A stretch of 36,855 bases of DNA from Spirochaetae bacterium HGW-Spirochaetae-5. Lineage in GTDB: Bacteria > Spirochaetota > UBA4802 > UBA5550. This document shows positions 1 to 8,368 of the stretch, in pieces (the stretch's first letter is position 1; the number at the start of each line of letters is the position of its first letter). The position numbers and the translations under genes were made by a program. The notes below the pieces were generated by a model, which was given only the letters and a program-made list of their open reading frames with translations, made no database searches and was not told the DNA's origin. Location: positions 6,528-43,382 of the forward strand of contig PGXT01000010.1 in assembly GCA_002839285.1 (NCBI GenBank), read 5' to 3'.

Positions 1-338
1 AAATTAATATTCAGACCTTTATCGCTTAAAACAACCACCAGAAGAGTATTCTGATCCAGTTCAATTTTTGTCCCGTCATTTAAAGCAATAACCGCTGAGG
101 AGTACTCCATTGTTCTAATTGCATCATAGTTAAAAATTTTCGATTCCTGTTCTATCTCCTCCCATATAACATTATCTGTATACCTGCGTGAGGCGCTTCT
201 TTTTTTAAATGTAATTGTTCCGATTGCCTCGCCGCCGGTTCTTTCAATACGGGCTGTCAGTTCCCGGTAGAGGAAGTAGGAACAGACTGCCGTAAGCAGA
301 ATGCTGAAGAGTATTAAGCTCTTAGTCCAGAATTTCAT
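1..338 (-). CDS. FecR-domain protein, N-terminal part (runs off the left edge)
   Basis: Only the first 112 codons are inside the window. The start is the ATG at 338-336, which overlaps the last 17 bases of the upstream cyclase gene, so the two are translationally linked. Residues 1-20 form a single hydrophobic segment (KSLILFSILLTAVCSYFLY) acting as a signal anchor. From about residue 30 the pattern is that of FecR-type beta domains: an opening 'GEAIGTITFKKRSA' stretch, then 'SAVIALNDGTKIELDQNT', the usual 'a.l.l.dGt.i.l..ns' signature. In spirochaetes such proteins are often encoded beside an adenylate cyclase, as here. A periplasm-facing role is inferred; the ligand is unknown. FecR assignment is fairly secure, but most of the protein is unseen. 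Confidence 0.7.
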   Translation of the reverse strand, partial: MKFWTKSLILFSILLTAVCSYFLYRELTARIERTGGEAIGTITFKKRSASRRYTDNVIWEEIEQESKIFNYDAIRTMEYSSAVIALNDGTKIELDQNTLLVVVLSDKGLNIN

Positions 339-2211
339 ATTTCACTTCTTTATCAATAGTCAATTCTTCACCATCTACCTCTGTAGCCATATCTGAAGTT
401 CCGATCAGCCTCCTGAGCTCATCAAGGGTTCTCGGCGAGTCAAAATTCGCATATCTGCCCAGTACCGCGTAGATCTGAAGAGGTTCGCTTTTACCCTTCA
501 CTTTTATTTTCTGCATGGGAACAACCCTGAACTTATCTTTGACCCTCTCTGCTGTCTCCTCTGAGATCAGAATATCCGTGGCAAATGCTTTATTCAGAGC
601 TTCAATACGTGAAGCGATGTTAACAGTATCGCCGATAACAGTGTACTCCATTCTGTCTTCCGAACCTATCTGCCCGGCAAGGACCGGGCCGCAGTGAATA
701 CCGCATCCGATCTGAATCTGCGGTCTCTTCAGGCTGCCGCCATTGCCGCGTCCCCTGTTGAGTTTCAGAAGTTCATCACGCATCATTAATGACGCATTGA
801 CTGCATTAAACGCGTCATTACCCGTACTTAATGGGGCTCCCCAGACGGCCATTATGGCATCACCGATATATTTATCAACCACACCCTTTGTTTTGTTGAT
901 ACAGTGCACCATCTGCGTCATATACTGATTCAGGAACTCAACAACCTCTTCAGGCTCAAGTGATTCGGAAATTTTCGTAAAGGAGCGGATGTCAGAGAAA
1001 AATACTGCAACATCTTTACGCTCCCCTCCAAGCTTTATCTCATTATTCATGACAAGTTCAGCGATCTGTTTGTTTACGAATTTACCGAATGCGGTTTTAA
1101 TATTCTCTCTCTCGGCAAGACCATGCGCCATCTCCCTGAATGAATCGGTAAGCTGTCCGATTTCATCATGTGAAACAGATTTTATATCAAGATCATATTG
1201 ACCATCCTGAATCTGGTGTGACGCTTCGGTCAGTTTCATTATTGGATTGCTCAACGAGCGGGAGAAGTAAAAATTTACGATGAAAGAGAGAGACAGGACA
1301 ATCCCGGTGAGCCAGATTACTATACGCTGAATTTTATACACCATGGCAAAGGCGATATCCTCTTTAACAACAGAGACTACAGCCGCGTCGGAAAATCCGA
1401 TTCTGGTAAAAGCTCCAAGATATCTCTCCCCCTTCTCATCCTTATATGATATCTGAGCATTCGGATTGGGATTTGTCATCATTGTTGTAATAATCGGCAG
1501 TGAGGCGAAATTATTCTTTGACTTGACCAGCGCGCGGTCTCTGTGAGCTACCACATCGCCGTTGCCCGCCACAATAAAACTGTTGATTATACTCCCTGTG
1601 CTGATAGACTTTAATATTTTCTCCATGGAATAAAAAACAATTATAATAGAACCCGCCGTTTCCCGGTCATAAGGAACAGCGATCCCGATTACCGGCTCAT
1701 TAAAATAAAATGATGGATTAAATACAACATCCTCCCGTGAAAAAGCCCGGAGGATCATGTCCGATTCCGATTGTATAACCATTTTGAAATCGGGTCTGAT
1801 CCCTTTGCTCAGAAAATATGACTGATTCTGCATATACCTCATTGAGTCGGGCATACCCTTATCCATCACTCCGACAAAGATCATATGGGGATCACGTTCA
1901 AACATCATATTTACAAAAATCTGCGAAGTACCGGAAGAGTAACCTCCCCCTCTGCGCAGATTAATAGCTGCAAGTCTTGCCTTCTCGACAATAGATGACA
2001 AGTCGGTGTTTACTTTTTCTGATATAAGTGCGGAGTAGTTGAGAGTGTCCTCCATGGCACGGATTTTGTTATCCGCCCTGAAAAAATATGTCGCGGCAGT
2101 GGTAACTGCAAGAAGAGAAACAAGAACGATAACCGACACCATTGTTATCATCTTGACGCTGATGGGGTAGAACTTTTTTCTCCTTTCACTTTTTAAGCTA
2201 CCCAGTAACAT
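322..2211 (-). CDS. Membrane class III adenylate/guanylate cyclase (Cache-HAMP-CHD)
   Basis: Predicted to make cAMP from ATP in response to a periplasmic signal. The order is: transmembrane helix at about 21-44, an extracytoplasmic Cache-like sensor at 45-290, a second helix at 297-316, HAMP at 317-370, and a class III cyclase domain at 396-585. The catalytic set is complete: metal-binding Asp407 (FFSD) and Asp451 (KYIGD), purine-selecting Lys447 and Asp528, and transition-state Asn531 and Arg535 (IGDTVNIASR). The Lys/Asp pair predicts ATP rather than GTP. A strong Shine-Dalgarno (GGAGGGTG) sits just before the ATG at 2211. It overlaps the FecR-domain gene downstream, suggesting co-expression. 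A cNMP-binding phosphatase lies about 1.6 kb upstream on the same strand and is a plausible reader of the product. Confidence 0.92.
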   Translation of the reverse strand: MLLGSLKSERRKKFYPISVKMITMVSVIVLVSLLAVTTAATYFFRADNKIRAMEDTLNYSALISEKVNTDLSSIVEKARLAAINLRRGGGYSSGTSQIFVNMMFERDPHMIFVGVMDKGMPDSMRYMQNQSYFLSKGIRPDFKMVIQSESDMILRAFSREDVVFNPSFYFNEPVIGIAVPYDRETAGSIIIVFYSMEKILKSISTGSIINSFIVAGNGDVVAHRDRALVKSKNNFASLPIITTMMTNPNPNAQISYKDEKGERYLGAFTRIGFSDAAVVSVVKEDIAFAMVYKIQRIVIWLTGIVLSLSFIVNFYFSRSLSNPIMKLTEASHQIQDGQYDLDIKSVSHDEIGQLTDSFREMAHGLAERENIKTAFGKFVNKQIAELVMNNEIKLGGERKDVAVFFSDIRSFTKISESLEPEEVVEFLNQYMTQMVHCINKTKGVVDKYIGDAIMAVWGAPLSTGNDAFNAVNASLMMRDELLKLNRGRGNGGSLKRPQIQIGCGIHCGPVLAGQIGSEDRMEYTVIGDTVNIASRIEALNKAFATDILISEETAERVKDKFRVVPMQKIKVKGKSEPLQIYAVLGRYANFDSPRTLDELRRLIGTSDMATEVDGEELTIDKEVKYEILD

Positions 2212-2322
2212 TTACACCCTCCGACTGAAAGATTTTAAACATACCATCAGCGGAACCTCTTTGAAACAATATAAATTGAATTCTGTTAATTAATATAATA
2301 TCAGATTCAAAATTTAAGGGCA

Positions 2323-3531
2323 TCACTTAACCCTTCCTTTAAGCTTAATTGTAAATAGTGACTCATTCAAATCATTGTTCTGAAATGTTATTGTTGCTCT
2401 TGCATTAATAGCAGCAGGTGCTGAAAAACCCATATTAAACATCAATGTTGCGCCTGGAGTAACTGTCGCCGGTACAATAAAATCCGTTGAGAAAAGATCT
2501 GGATCAGTTCCGCCGATAACTGCACCGGTAATTACCAGATCGGCTGAACCTATATTGTGAAGCAGAATTGCCATACTTCCTGTATCTCCCGGAACAAGAG
2601 TTCCGAAATCCACAGTTGACACCGGGCTTACAAGAATTACACCTGAATTTGTAAACTGAATTTCCGGTGCAGGTGAAGCAAGGCCTTCACCTGTCAGATT
2701 AATTACAAAAGATCCTTCATCCGGATCGGTACTTGTAATAGTCAGTACACTGTTTTGAATCCCGGGAATTATTACGGGCTGAAATGTAAGTGTAAAGTTG
2801 ATAGTTCCTCCCGGACCTATAAGGACAGGGGTAAAAGGTGATACACTGAAATTTACCGCATCTGAAAGAGTAACTCCTGAAACATTCAGATCTGACACAC
2901 CGCTGTTACCGATAGTAAAAATTGCTGTTTTAGTCGCAGGATTGACATCATTTCCAAAATTGTAATTATCCTCTGTGAAAATTTCAACCAGGGGTGATGG
3001 CGGCAGGACATAAATTTCAGGCTGCAGGGCTAATCCGGTTGTAAATGACCATGAGTAATCAGATGCCATGGATTCACCGGCAAGATTCAGTATTCCCTTA
3101 GTGAGCGTTACCGTATAACTTGTAGAACTTGCAAAATCCGAAGCGGGCGTAAATTTTACAATCTTAATCTGGGATTCGTATGAGAACACCCCTGAGACAG
3201 GTGTTACTCCGTCAGTTACCGAGAAAGTACCGCTGTTAACAGTGGCCATGTCTATATTATCATTAAACTCAACGGCTATGACCGATGTTACAGCAATGCC
3301 GGTTGTACCGTTTGCCGGAACTACAGATATCACTTCAATATAATAAGGAACATCCACTGCATCAAAAGAGTTATATGATTCAACTTTATTTAAAACGTCC
3401 TCTCTGAAGCAGTACGAAACAGATATAATAGCAGGGAAAACCGCAAATAATATGACCAGGTTAAAAAATCTCCCCAGCCTGAAGTATGATAATCTTTTTA
3501 AGAATAACCGCAATTCAACTAAACGTCCCAT
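2323..3531 (-). CDS. Exported Ig-like / choice-of-anchor D repeat protein
   Basis: 402 residues, exported and made of beta-sandwich repeats. A basic N-terminus and hydrophobic stretch at about 20-40 look like a signal peptide or anchor; Cys42 follows 'SVSY', a poor lipobox, so lipidation is uncertain. Residues about 65-165 resemble a bacterial Ig-like Big_5 domain ('VPANGTTGIAVTSVIAVEFN' and 'YSWSFTT'). Two copies of a choice-of-anchor D/Hydin-like unit follow, at about 185-285 and 300-400, each with 'FG...P...' and 'L.I.NIGSADLVITG'-type strands. No enzyme motif is present; a structural or adhesion role at the cell surface is inferred. Start chosen at ATG 3531, preceded by GGAGGTTCTT. It lies 111 bases upstream of the cyclase on the same strand and could share its transcript. 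Confidence 0.75.
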   Translation of the reverse strand: MGRLVELRLFLKRLSYFRLGRFFNLVILFAVFPAIISVSYCFREDVLNKVESYNSFDAVDVPYYIEVISVVPANGTTGIAVTSVIAVEFNDNIDMATVNSGTFSVTDGVTPVSGVFSYESQIKIVKFTPASDFASSTSYTVTLTKGILNLAGESMASDYSWSFTTGLALQPEIYVLPPSPLVEIFTEDNYNFGNDVNPATKTAIFTIGNSGVSDLNVSGVTLSDAVNFSVSPFTPVLIGPGGTINFTLTFQPVIIPGIQNSVLTITSTDPDEGSFVINLTGEGLASPAPEIQFTNSGVILVSPVSTVDFGTLVPGDTGSMAILLHNIGSADLVITGAVIGGTDPDLFSTDFIVPATVTPGATLMFNMGFSAPAAINARATITFQNNDLNESLFTIKLKGRVK

Positions 3532-3687
3532 AAGAACCTCCGGACGATTGATAAAACATTAAAAGCGCTATTATTAAACAAGTTACTCTATATAATAACA
3601 AAATCAAAAAAAAACGATTAAACTAAACATTTTTGTTACATCAAATCTTCCGGCTACTTCGGCAAGCTCAGCACATCGCTTTCGGCC

Positions 3688-3708
3688 ACCCTCTTTGATA
3701 AAGAGGGT
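3688..3708. terminator. Hairpin downstream of the cNMP-SpoIIE gene
   Basis: Perfect 9-bp arms (ACCCTCTTT / AAAGAGGGT) around a 3-base loop, between the end of the phosphatase gene (3784) and the start of the Ig-like gene (3531). There is no clean T-run after it on the minus strand, so termination is only a possibility. It sits in a stretch (about 3654-3770) that also carries 'CTACTTCGGCAAGCTCAGC', a phrase repeated near 29786 and 34992, so it may be part of an interspersed repeat instead. Confidence 0.35.
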
Positions 3709-3783
3709 TTAGACTTTCAGGATTTTCCAACCACGCTCCAATAAAGAGTGATGTTGAGCAGAGCGAAACGGGGGTTTTTAAAT

Positions 3784-5031
3784 TTAAGCTTTCAGAGGTT
3801 CATTAAATTCATAAAGCAGAAGGGTTATATCATCTTCATAAGTATCTTTATTTATAAACCGGTTAAGTTCAACTATAAGATAATCAACAACCGGTGAGAT
3901 ATTTTCCACTATAGCACGTTCCGCGGCTTTTTCAAGACGCTCAATTCCGAACATCTCGGAATCGTCGCATCGCTCTTCGATTATACCATCTGTATAGAAA
4001 AGAATTTTATCGCCGGGATTAAGATTATATGTTTCAATACCATACTCCGCCTCTTCAAGAAGTCCAAGGAGCGGACCCGGCACTTCAATAGACTCAAATT
4101 TCTTTTCAGAAGATCTCCAGAATAGCGGATGGTGATGCCCTGCCTTGGCAAAGCTTACTGTATTATCCTGCAGATTAATATAAGCGTAGTAGCATGTGGC
4201 ATAAAGCCTGTTGAGCATTTTACAGAGATGCCTGTTCAGATGTGACATGAAAAGATCGGGCCTGTCTCCGTAAACCGGAACCAGAAACGAGAAGGCGCTT
4301 TTTAAAACCCCTGTAACAAGAGAGGCGCTTATTCCGTGCCCCTCAACATCGGCAATGATCGCGCAGATATTCCCTTTGGCATCATTTATAGTGCTTATAA
4401 AATCTCCGCCGATGGCCTTTGAGGGGAGATAGACAAATGAACGGCTTATCCCATTCCTGCGGTTTATATCATTATCATCCTCGGCACGGATAAAATACCC
4501 CTGAATCTCTGTTGCGGTTTTAAGGTCACGGTTTATCTCATCTATAATCTCATCCTTCGAGCTGAGATGATGCTGTGAAAATGTAAAGTTGGTAATTACA
4601 TTTCTAAACCGGCTGAATGTCTCCATTATGGTATTACGGAAAAGTATATTTTCTATTTCATGGTTCCCTTCCAGAGCAGTGATAAGGTCGCTTCTGGAGA
4701 GAGAAAGAAAGTCTGTATATTCAAGGGTCCTCACCGTGGCGGAACGGGGGTGATCATCGAAGAGAGAGAGCTCGCCGAAAAAGGAACCTTCATGAAGCAC
4801 ACCAAGACTCACCTCTTCACCCACGCCGTTTGTTTTAAATACTTCAACAGAGCCATTACGGATAATGAAGAGAGAATCCCCCTTATCCCCCTCGCAGATG
4901 ACAGATTCGCCCGACTTAAAAGTTATCAGTTTAAGAATAGGGGCTATAAGAGCCAGACCGTTATCGGAAATTCCATTGAATATGGGGAGTTTCTTTAAGA
5001 CAGATGTTTTTTGAGATGTTTTTATTTCCAT
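3784..5031 (-). CDS. cNMP-binding domain + SpoIIE-type PP2C phosphatase
   Basis: Predicted cytoplasmic serine phosphatase of the RsbU/SpoIIE class gated by cAMP or cGMP. Residues 13-135 are a cyclic-nucleotide-binding fold; the phosphate-binding cassette 'FFGELSLFDDHPRSATV' (84-100) has the Glu87 and Arg96 that contact the ligand in active CRP/PKA-type sites. A linker (about 140-195) leads to the phosphatase at 200-410 with the expected metal motifs: GGDF (208-211), DVEGHG (228-233), AGHHHP (297-302), YTDGI (346-350) and DDIT (400-403). The usual target of such enzymes is an anti-anti-sigma factor (STAS domain), but none is encoded nearby. No clear Shine-Dalgarno precedes the ATG, though the N-terminus fits the domain boundary. 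The adenylate cyclase at 322-2211 is the obvious local source of ligand. Confidence 0.9.
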   Translation of the reverse strand: MEIKTSQKTSVLKKLPIFNGISDNGLALIAPILKLITFKSGESVICEGDKGDSLFIIRNGSVEVFKTNGVGEEVSLGVLHEGSFFGELSLFDDHPRSATVRTLEYTDFLSLSRSDLITALEGNHEIENILFRNTIMETFSRFRNVITNFTFSQHHLSSKDEIIDEINRDLKTATEIQGYFIRAEDDNDINRRNGISRSFVYLPSKAIGGDFISTINDAKGNICAIIADVEGHGISASLVTGVLKSAFSFLVPVYGDRPDLFMSHLNRHLCKMLNRLYATCYYAYINLQDNTVSFAKAGHHHPLFWRSSEKKFESIEVPGPLLGLLEEAEYGIETYNLNPGDKILFYTDGIIEERCDDSEMFGIERLEKAAERAIVENISPVVDYLIVELNRFINKDTYEDDITLLLYEFNEPLKA

Positions 5032-5113
5032 AGTTTGATATCAGTGGACAGGCGGAGTTTTCTGTCAATAATTATTAGAATCAGGATGATTTCCTGCAGT
5101 AGTTTTAAATTGT

Positions 5114-5273
5114 CCGAACTCACCCCCGGCCCCTCTCTTTGGAAAGAAAGAGAGGGGAGTTTGAGACAGAAAACCTAATGTGTTTTTTAAGGGGAATATT
5201 TCGTTTTACGAAGCCCCTCTTTTTTTCATCAAAGAGAGGGGCGCGGCATAGCCGGGGGTGAGTGTATAAAGTT
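5114..5273. repeat. Repeat A, copy 1 (three-way-junction palindrome)
   Basis: Closing stem ACTCACCCCCGGC (5118-5130) pairs perfectly with GCCGGGGGTGAGT (5251-5263). Inside are two hairpins: CCCCTCTCTTT / AAAGAGAGGGG and an imperfect CCCCTCTTTTT / CAAAGAGAGGGG, joined by an AT-rich linker. The same design recurs at 11925-12180 and 13899-14150. The right end lies 7 bases before the ATG of the DUF2157 gene, so any promoter or leader of that gene overlaps the repeat. Its outer flanks are diverged relative to copy 3. Confidence 0.9.
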
Positions 5274-5280
5274 TGTATCG

Positions 5281-7677
5281 ATGATAAAAAACGCCCGATT
5301 TATACAGATGCTTTTGAAAGAGATGTCCGAATGGGTTGATCTCGGATTAATTACACAGCAGCAGAAATTAAAAATTGAAAATCATTACTCTGACGCACCC
5401 TCTGCTGCAGATAGCCCGGTGGAACAGAATGAAATAAAAACTGAAAAACCTCAGGCTAAAGAGAGGATCAATCTATCCAGAGTGATAATCGGTCTGGCCA
5501 CACTATGTCTGGCTATCGGTATTATAATATTCTACGCGTCGAACTGGCGGAAGATGCCCCCGTCGCTGAAGCTGGCGCAGATCTTTGTTCTGATTCTAAG
5601 CACCTACGGCGGCGCATACTGGTTCCTTCAGGCCGAGAGAAGATTCTCCCTCGTGGGGAGAGCTCTCCTTCTTCTGGGGATGATCTCTTACGGTACGGGT
5701 ATTATGCTTGTGGCGCAGATCTATCATATAAGTTCACACCCCACCAACGGTCTCCTAGCCTGGGCTGTCGGCGCCTTTGCCATTTCGCTTCTCATGCGCG
5801 AAAAGTCCGGGATAATCCTATCGATGGCTCTCTTTATCATATGGGATATATGGGAATATTCATATTTCGGCAATCCGGGCTACCTATTCGGAGTTCCTGT
5901 TCTTATTACAGCATGGCTCAGCTGGAAAGACAAAAACAGCAGAGGAATGACAGCGTCAGCACTCCTCTTTGCCGGATGGTTTCTACAGCTTGCCTTCTAT
6001 GCTATAGAGAATTATGCAACTGACGGACCCGCAGGATATATTCTAATTGGAGTTTATATAATCTCGGGAGCATTCATGCAGAGATACGGCGATAGATTTA
6101 AAAAGATTCCGGAATATAAACATGCAGGAACTATCATTCTCATCACCGGCTGGATCGCCTACGCCCTCCCGCTGTTTCAGATTGATCATCTGAATCCATC
6201 CACATCATACAGCATTATTCTATGGGCTTCGATGATACTTGCAGTCTCTGTAATCTTAAAAGATAAAAAAGGATACTATATCGCGGCTGCTCTTTATTTC
6301 ATCTGGAGTGTCTCCTCGGCGATACCGGCATACGGCTACATTATTCCGGTGATTGTAATTGCGGTGCTCTTTTACATGGAAAAAGATACACGGGGACTTG
6401 CACTATCGGCAGCTTCATTAATTTACTACTACTACATCCCCACAGTAAAACTTATTCCTGAAGAAACCTCTGAAAGAGTTCTTGAATATATAATAGTAAT
6501 GCTGCAGTTCCCCCTTGCCGCGGTTCTGGTAACGGCGGGTAAAAGTATCTACCGGCATCCGATACTCGGCAGTGCCGGAAAAGTTTTTACAATAGCGGGA
6601 TGGTTTTCTCTGCTGATTCCGTTTGTTGCAATTTCATGGCCAATGAATATGCAGAATCTTCCCCTGCTGATGAAGTTCGGAGTTCTTAAAATTCACGCAA
6701 TAGAATACATGGGACTTACACTGGCTTCAATGGGGGGACTTTTTATTCTCCATAGAAAGAGAGAGAATATCACTCTTATAACCCCTGTGATCATTTTCAG
6801 TTTTTTAGTCTTTTTCCTGCCATTTAATCATACCTCAACACGGATGATTACTCTTCACCTTGGCGCTGTGGGATTTATATTTCTTCTGCTCTATTATTCA
6901 TTTCTTTTTAATGAGGGTAAAACTTTTGAAAAGAAATTCGCTTTTATTTTTTCTATCAGTCTTCTGGTTATTAAAGGATCAGGATTTATAGGATTCTCGG
7001 CTTTTGACGAAAAGTTTAAACTTGCCTATCTTATAGGATTTATTCTATTTGTAACAGTCTGCTTTCTTATCAACAGACTTGTAAATGAAATACTGACCGG
7101 CAAAGGGATTGAGTACCCCGTAAGATTTATAGATGGAGTCTCCGCAGCCGGCGTATGGATTTCTATTTATCTTGCATCATTTGAAGTGGAGGCGCAGAAA
7201 TCCATATTCAGTGCGGAATCAATTGTAATTAAAATGATACTGATCTTCGTTGTACTGTCTGTTTTACTGTATGTTATTATGTTTAAAAAAATGTCCGGCG
7301 AGAGAATTATACTTTTTCTCTCTCTGATCATATTCATCTCTTCGGGAATAACACTCTTTACTGCCGGACCTGGAGTACCCTGGGAGATATACTCCATAAC
7401 ATTCAACCTTCTGCTTTTTATCACGTCGGCCGTATTCATGTACTACAGCACAATTGTACAATCCAAAAAAATACTTAACTTCGCCACTGCAGGGATTATC
7501 ATTCATGTATTCACTCGATACTTTGACCTGTTCTGGGATATGTTCTCCGGATCACTGCTCTTTATAATTACAGGCATATTGGGGCTTGCAGGGGGATACA
7601 TCCTGGAGAAAAAAAGAAAGAATCTTACAGAGATGATCGAAGCAGAGTCCGGTGAAAATCAGGAAAGGGTGAAATAG
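5281..7677 (+). CDS. DUF2157-family polytopic membrane protein
   Basis: A 798-residue inner-membrane protein of unknown function. The soluble N-terminus (about 1-65) has the DUF2157 hallmark of a short helix pair, 'WVDLGLITQQQKLKIENHY', before the first membrane helix at about 68-86. Around twenty hydrophobic helices follow, many carrying the aromatic and glycine-rich pattern of this family (for example 'ALYFIWSVSSAIPAYGY'), and the C-terminus is basic and cytoplasmic. The gene directly after it encodes the GDYXXLXY protein that commonly accompanies DUF2157/DUF4401 proteins, supporting the call and suggesting a joint complex. No Shine-Dalgarno is visible before the ATG at 5281, and repeat A ends just upstream, so the start is the least certain part of this annotation. 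Confidence 0.82.
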   Translation: MIKNARFIQMLLKEMSEWVDLGLITQQQKLKIENHYSDAPSAADSPVEQNEIKTEKPQAKERINLSRVIIGLATLCLAIGIIIFYASNWRKMPPSLKLAQIFVLILSTYGGAYWFLQAERRFSLVGRALLLLGMISYGTGIMLVAQIYHISSHPTNGLLAWAVGAFAISLLMREKSGIILSMALFIIWDIWEYSYFGNPGYLFGVPVLITAWLSWKDKNSRGMTASALLFAGWFLQLAFYAIENYATDGPAGYILIGVYIISGAFMQRYGDRFKKIPEYKHAGTIILITGWIAYALPLFQIDHLNPSTSYSIILWASMILAVSVILKDKKGYYIAAALYFIWSVSSAIPAYGYIIPVIVIAVLFYMEKDTRGLALSAASLIYYYYIPTVKLIPEETSERVLEYIIVMLQFPLAAVLVTAGKSIYRHPILGSAGKVFTIAGWFSLLIPFVAISWPMNMQNLPLLMKFGVLKIHAIEYMGLTLASMGGLFILHRKRENITLITPVIIFSFLVFFLPFNHTSTRMITLHLGAVGFIFLLLYYSFLFNEGKTFEKKFAFIFSISLLVIKGSGFIGFSAFDEKFKLAYLIGFILFVTVCFLINRLVNEILTGKGIEYPVRFIDGVSAAGVWISIYLASFEVEAQKSIFSAESIVIKMILIFVVLSVLLYVIMFKKMSGERIILFLSLIIFISSGITLFTAGPGVPWEIYSITFNLLLFITSAVFMYYSTIVQSKKILNFATAGIIIHVFTRYFDLFWDMFSGSLLFIITGILGLAGGYILEKKRKNLTEMIEAESGENQERVK

Positions 7678-8226
7678 ATGAAACCATATCAGAAAATTTT
7701 ATTCCCCGTTATAGTAGCTCTGCAGATTGCAGTTCTGGGTTTCATGATTACCAAACAGGAGATGCTCCTTGCCCGGGGCACAAAGGTGCTGCTTAAGTGC
7801 CAGCCCATAGACCCGCGTTCTCTCTTCAGCGGTGACTACGTTATACTCAATTACGAAATTTCAATTATAAGCGAAGAGATTATCTCAAAATCCGGGATAG
7901 ATGATACATATAAGTTAGAAAAAAAAGATATTTATGTAGCCCTCAAACCGAAACCCGATGGTAAATATTATACAGCCGCTGCTATATCGCAAAGGCCAGA
8001 TGAGCTGAAGAAGCTCTATCCGATAATCATAAAAGGGAGAGTTGAATACGCAAGCAATACACTGCAGATACGCTACGGAGTTGAAAGCTATTTTGTCCCG
8101 CAGAGAGAGGGTAAAATAATTGAAGAGAGTTTAAAGAACGTATCAGTGGAAGTATCAGTATCGGAGAGCGGAGAGAGTGCAATTTCTAAACTGTTTATAG
8201 ACGGGAAAGAGGTGAAGTTTTACTGA
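7678..8226 (+). CDS. GDYXXLXY-domain membrane-anchored protein
   Basis: 182 residues. One N-terminal membrane helix (about 7-26) is followed by an extracytoplasmic domain with the family signature GDYVILNY at 52-59, preceded by 'PIDPRSLFS' as is usual for the family. A second conserved block, 'YGVESYFVPQREG' (around 133-145), also fits. The ATG immediately follows the stop codon of the DUF2157 gene, and AAAGGGTG within the end of that gene serves as the ribosome-binding site, so the two are co-translated. The biochemical function of this pair is not established; the context suggests an envelope complex. The family call is secure from the motif. Confidence 0.9.
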   Translation: MKPYQKILFPVIVALQIAVLGFMITKQEMLLARGTKVLLKCQPIDPRSLFSGDYVILNYEISIISEEIISKSGIDDTYKLEKKDIYVALKPKPDGKYYTAAAISQRPDELKKLYPIIIKGRVEYASNTLQIRYGVESYFVPQREGKIIEESLKNVSVEVSVSESGESAISKLFIDGKEVKFY

Positions 8227-8256
8227 GGGGCTTTTCAATTAGTAAATTCATTTAGA

Positions 8257-8358
8257 ATCCCTCCCCCTCGATGGGGGAGGATAGGAGGGGGTGAAATTTC
8301 TACAAGTTCATAACTTTATCCAATCACCCTCCCCTAACCCCTCCCATCAAGGGAGGGG
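8257..8358. repeat. Repeat B, copy 1 (dumbbell palindrome)
   Basis: Two hairpins, CCTCCCCC-TCGAT-GGGGGAGG and CCCCTCCC-ATCAA-GGGAGGGG, are linked by a longer stem in which TAGGAGGGGGTGA pairs imperfectly with TCACCCTCCCCTA. The reverse complement matches the element at 9863-9963. It lies between the convergent ends of the GDYXXLXY gene and ahcY, where it could also end transcription from either side. Confidence 0.85.
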
Positions 8359-8368
8359 AATAAACATT

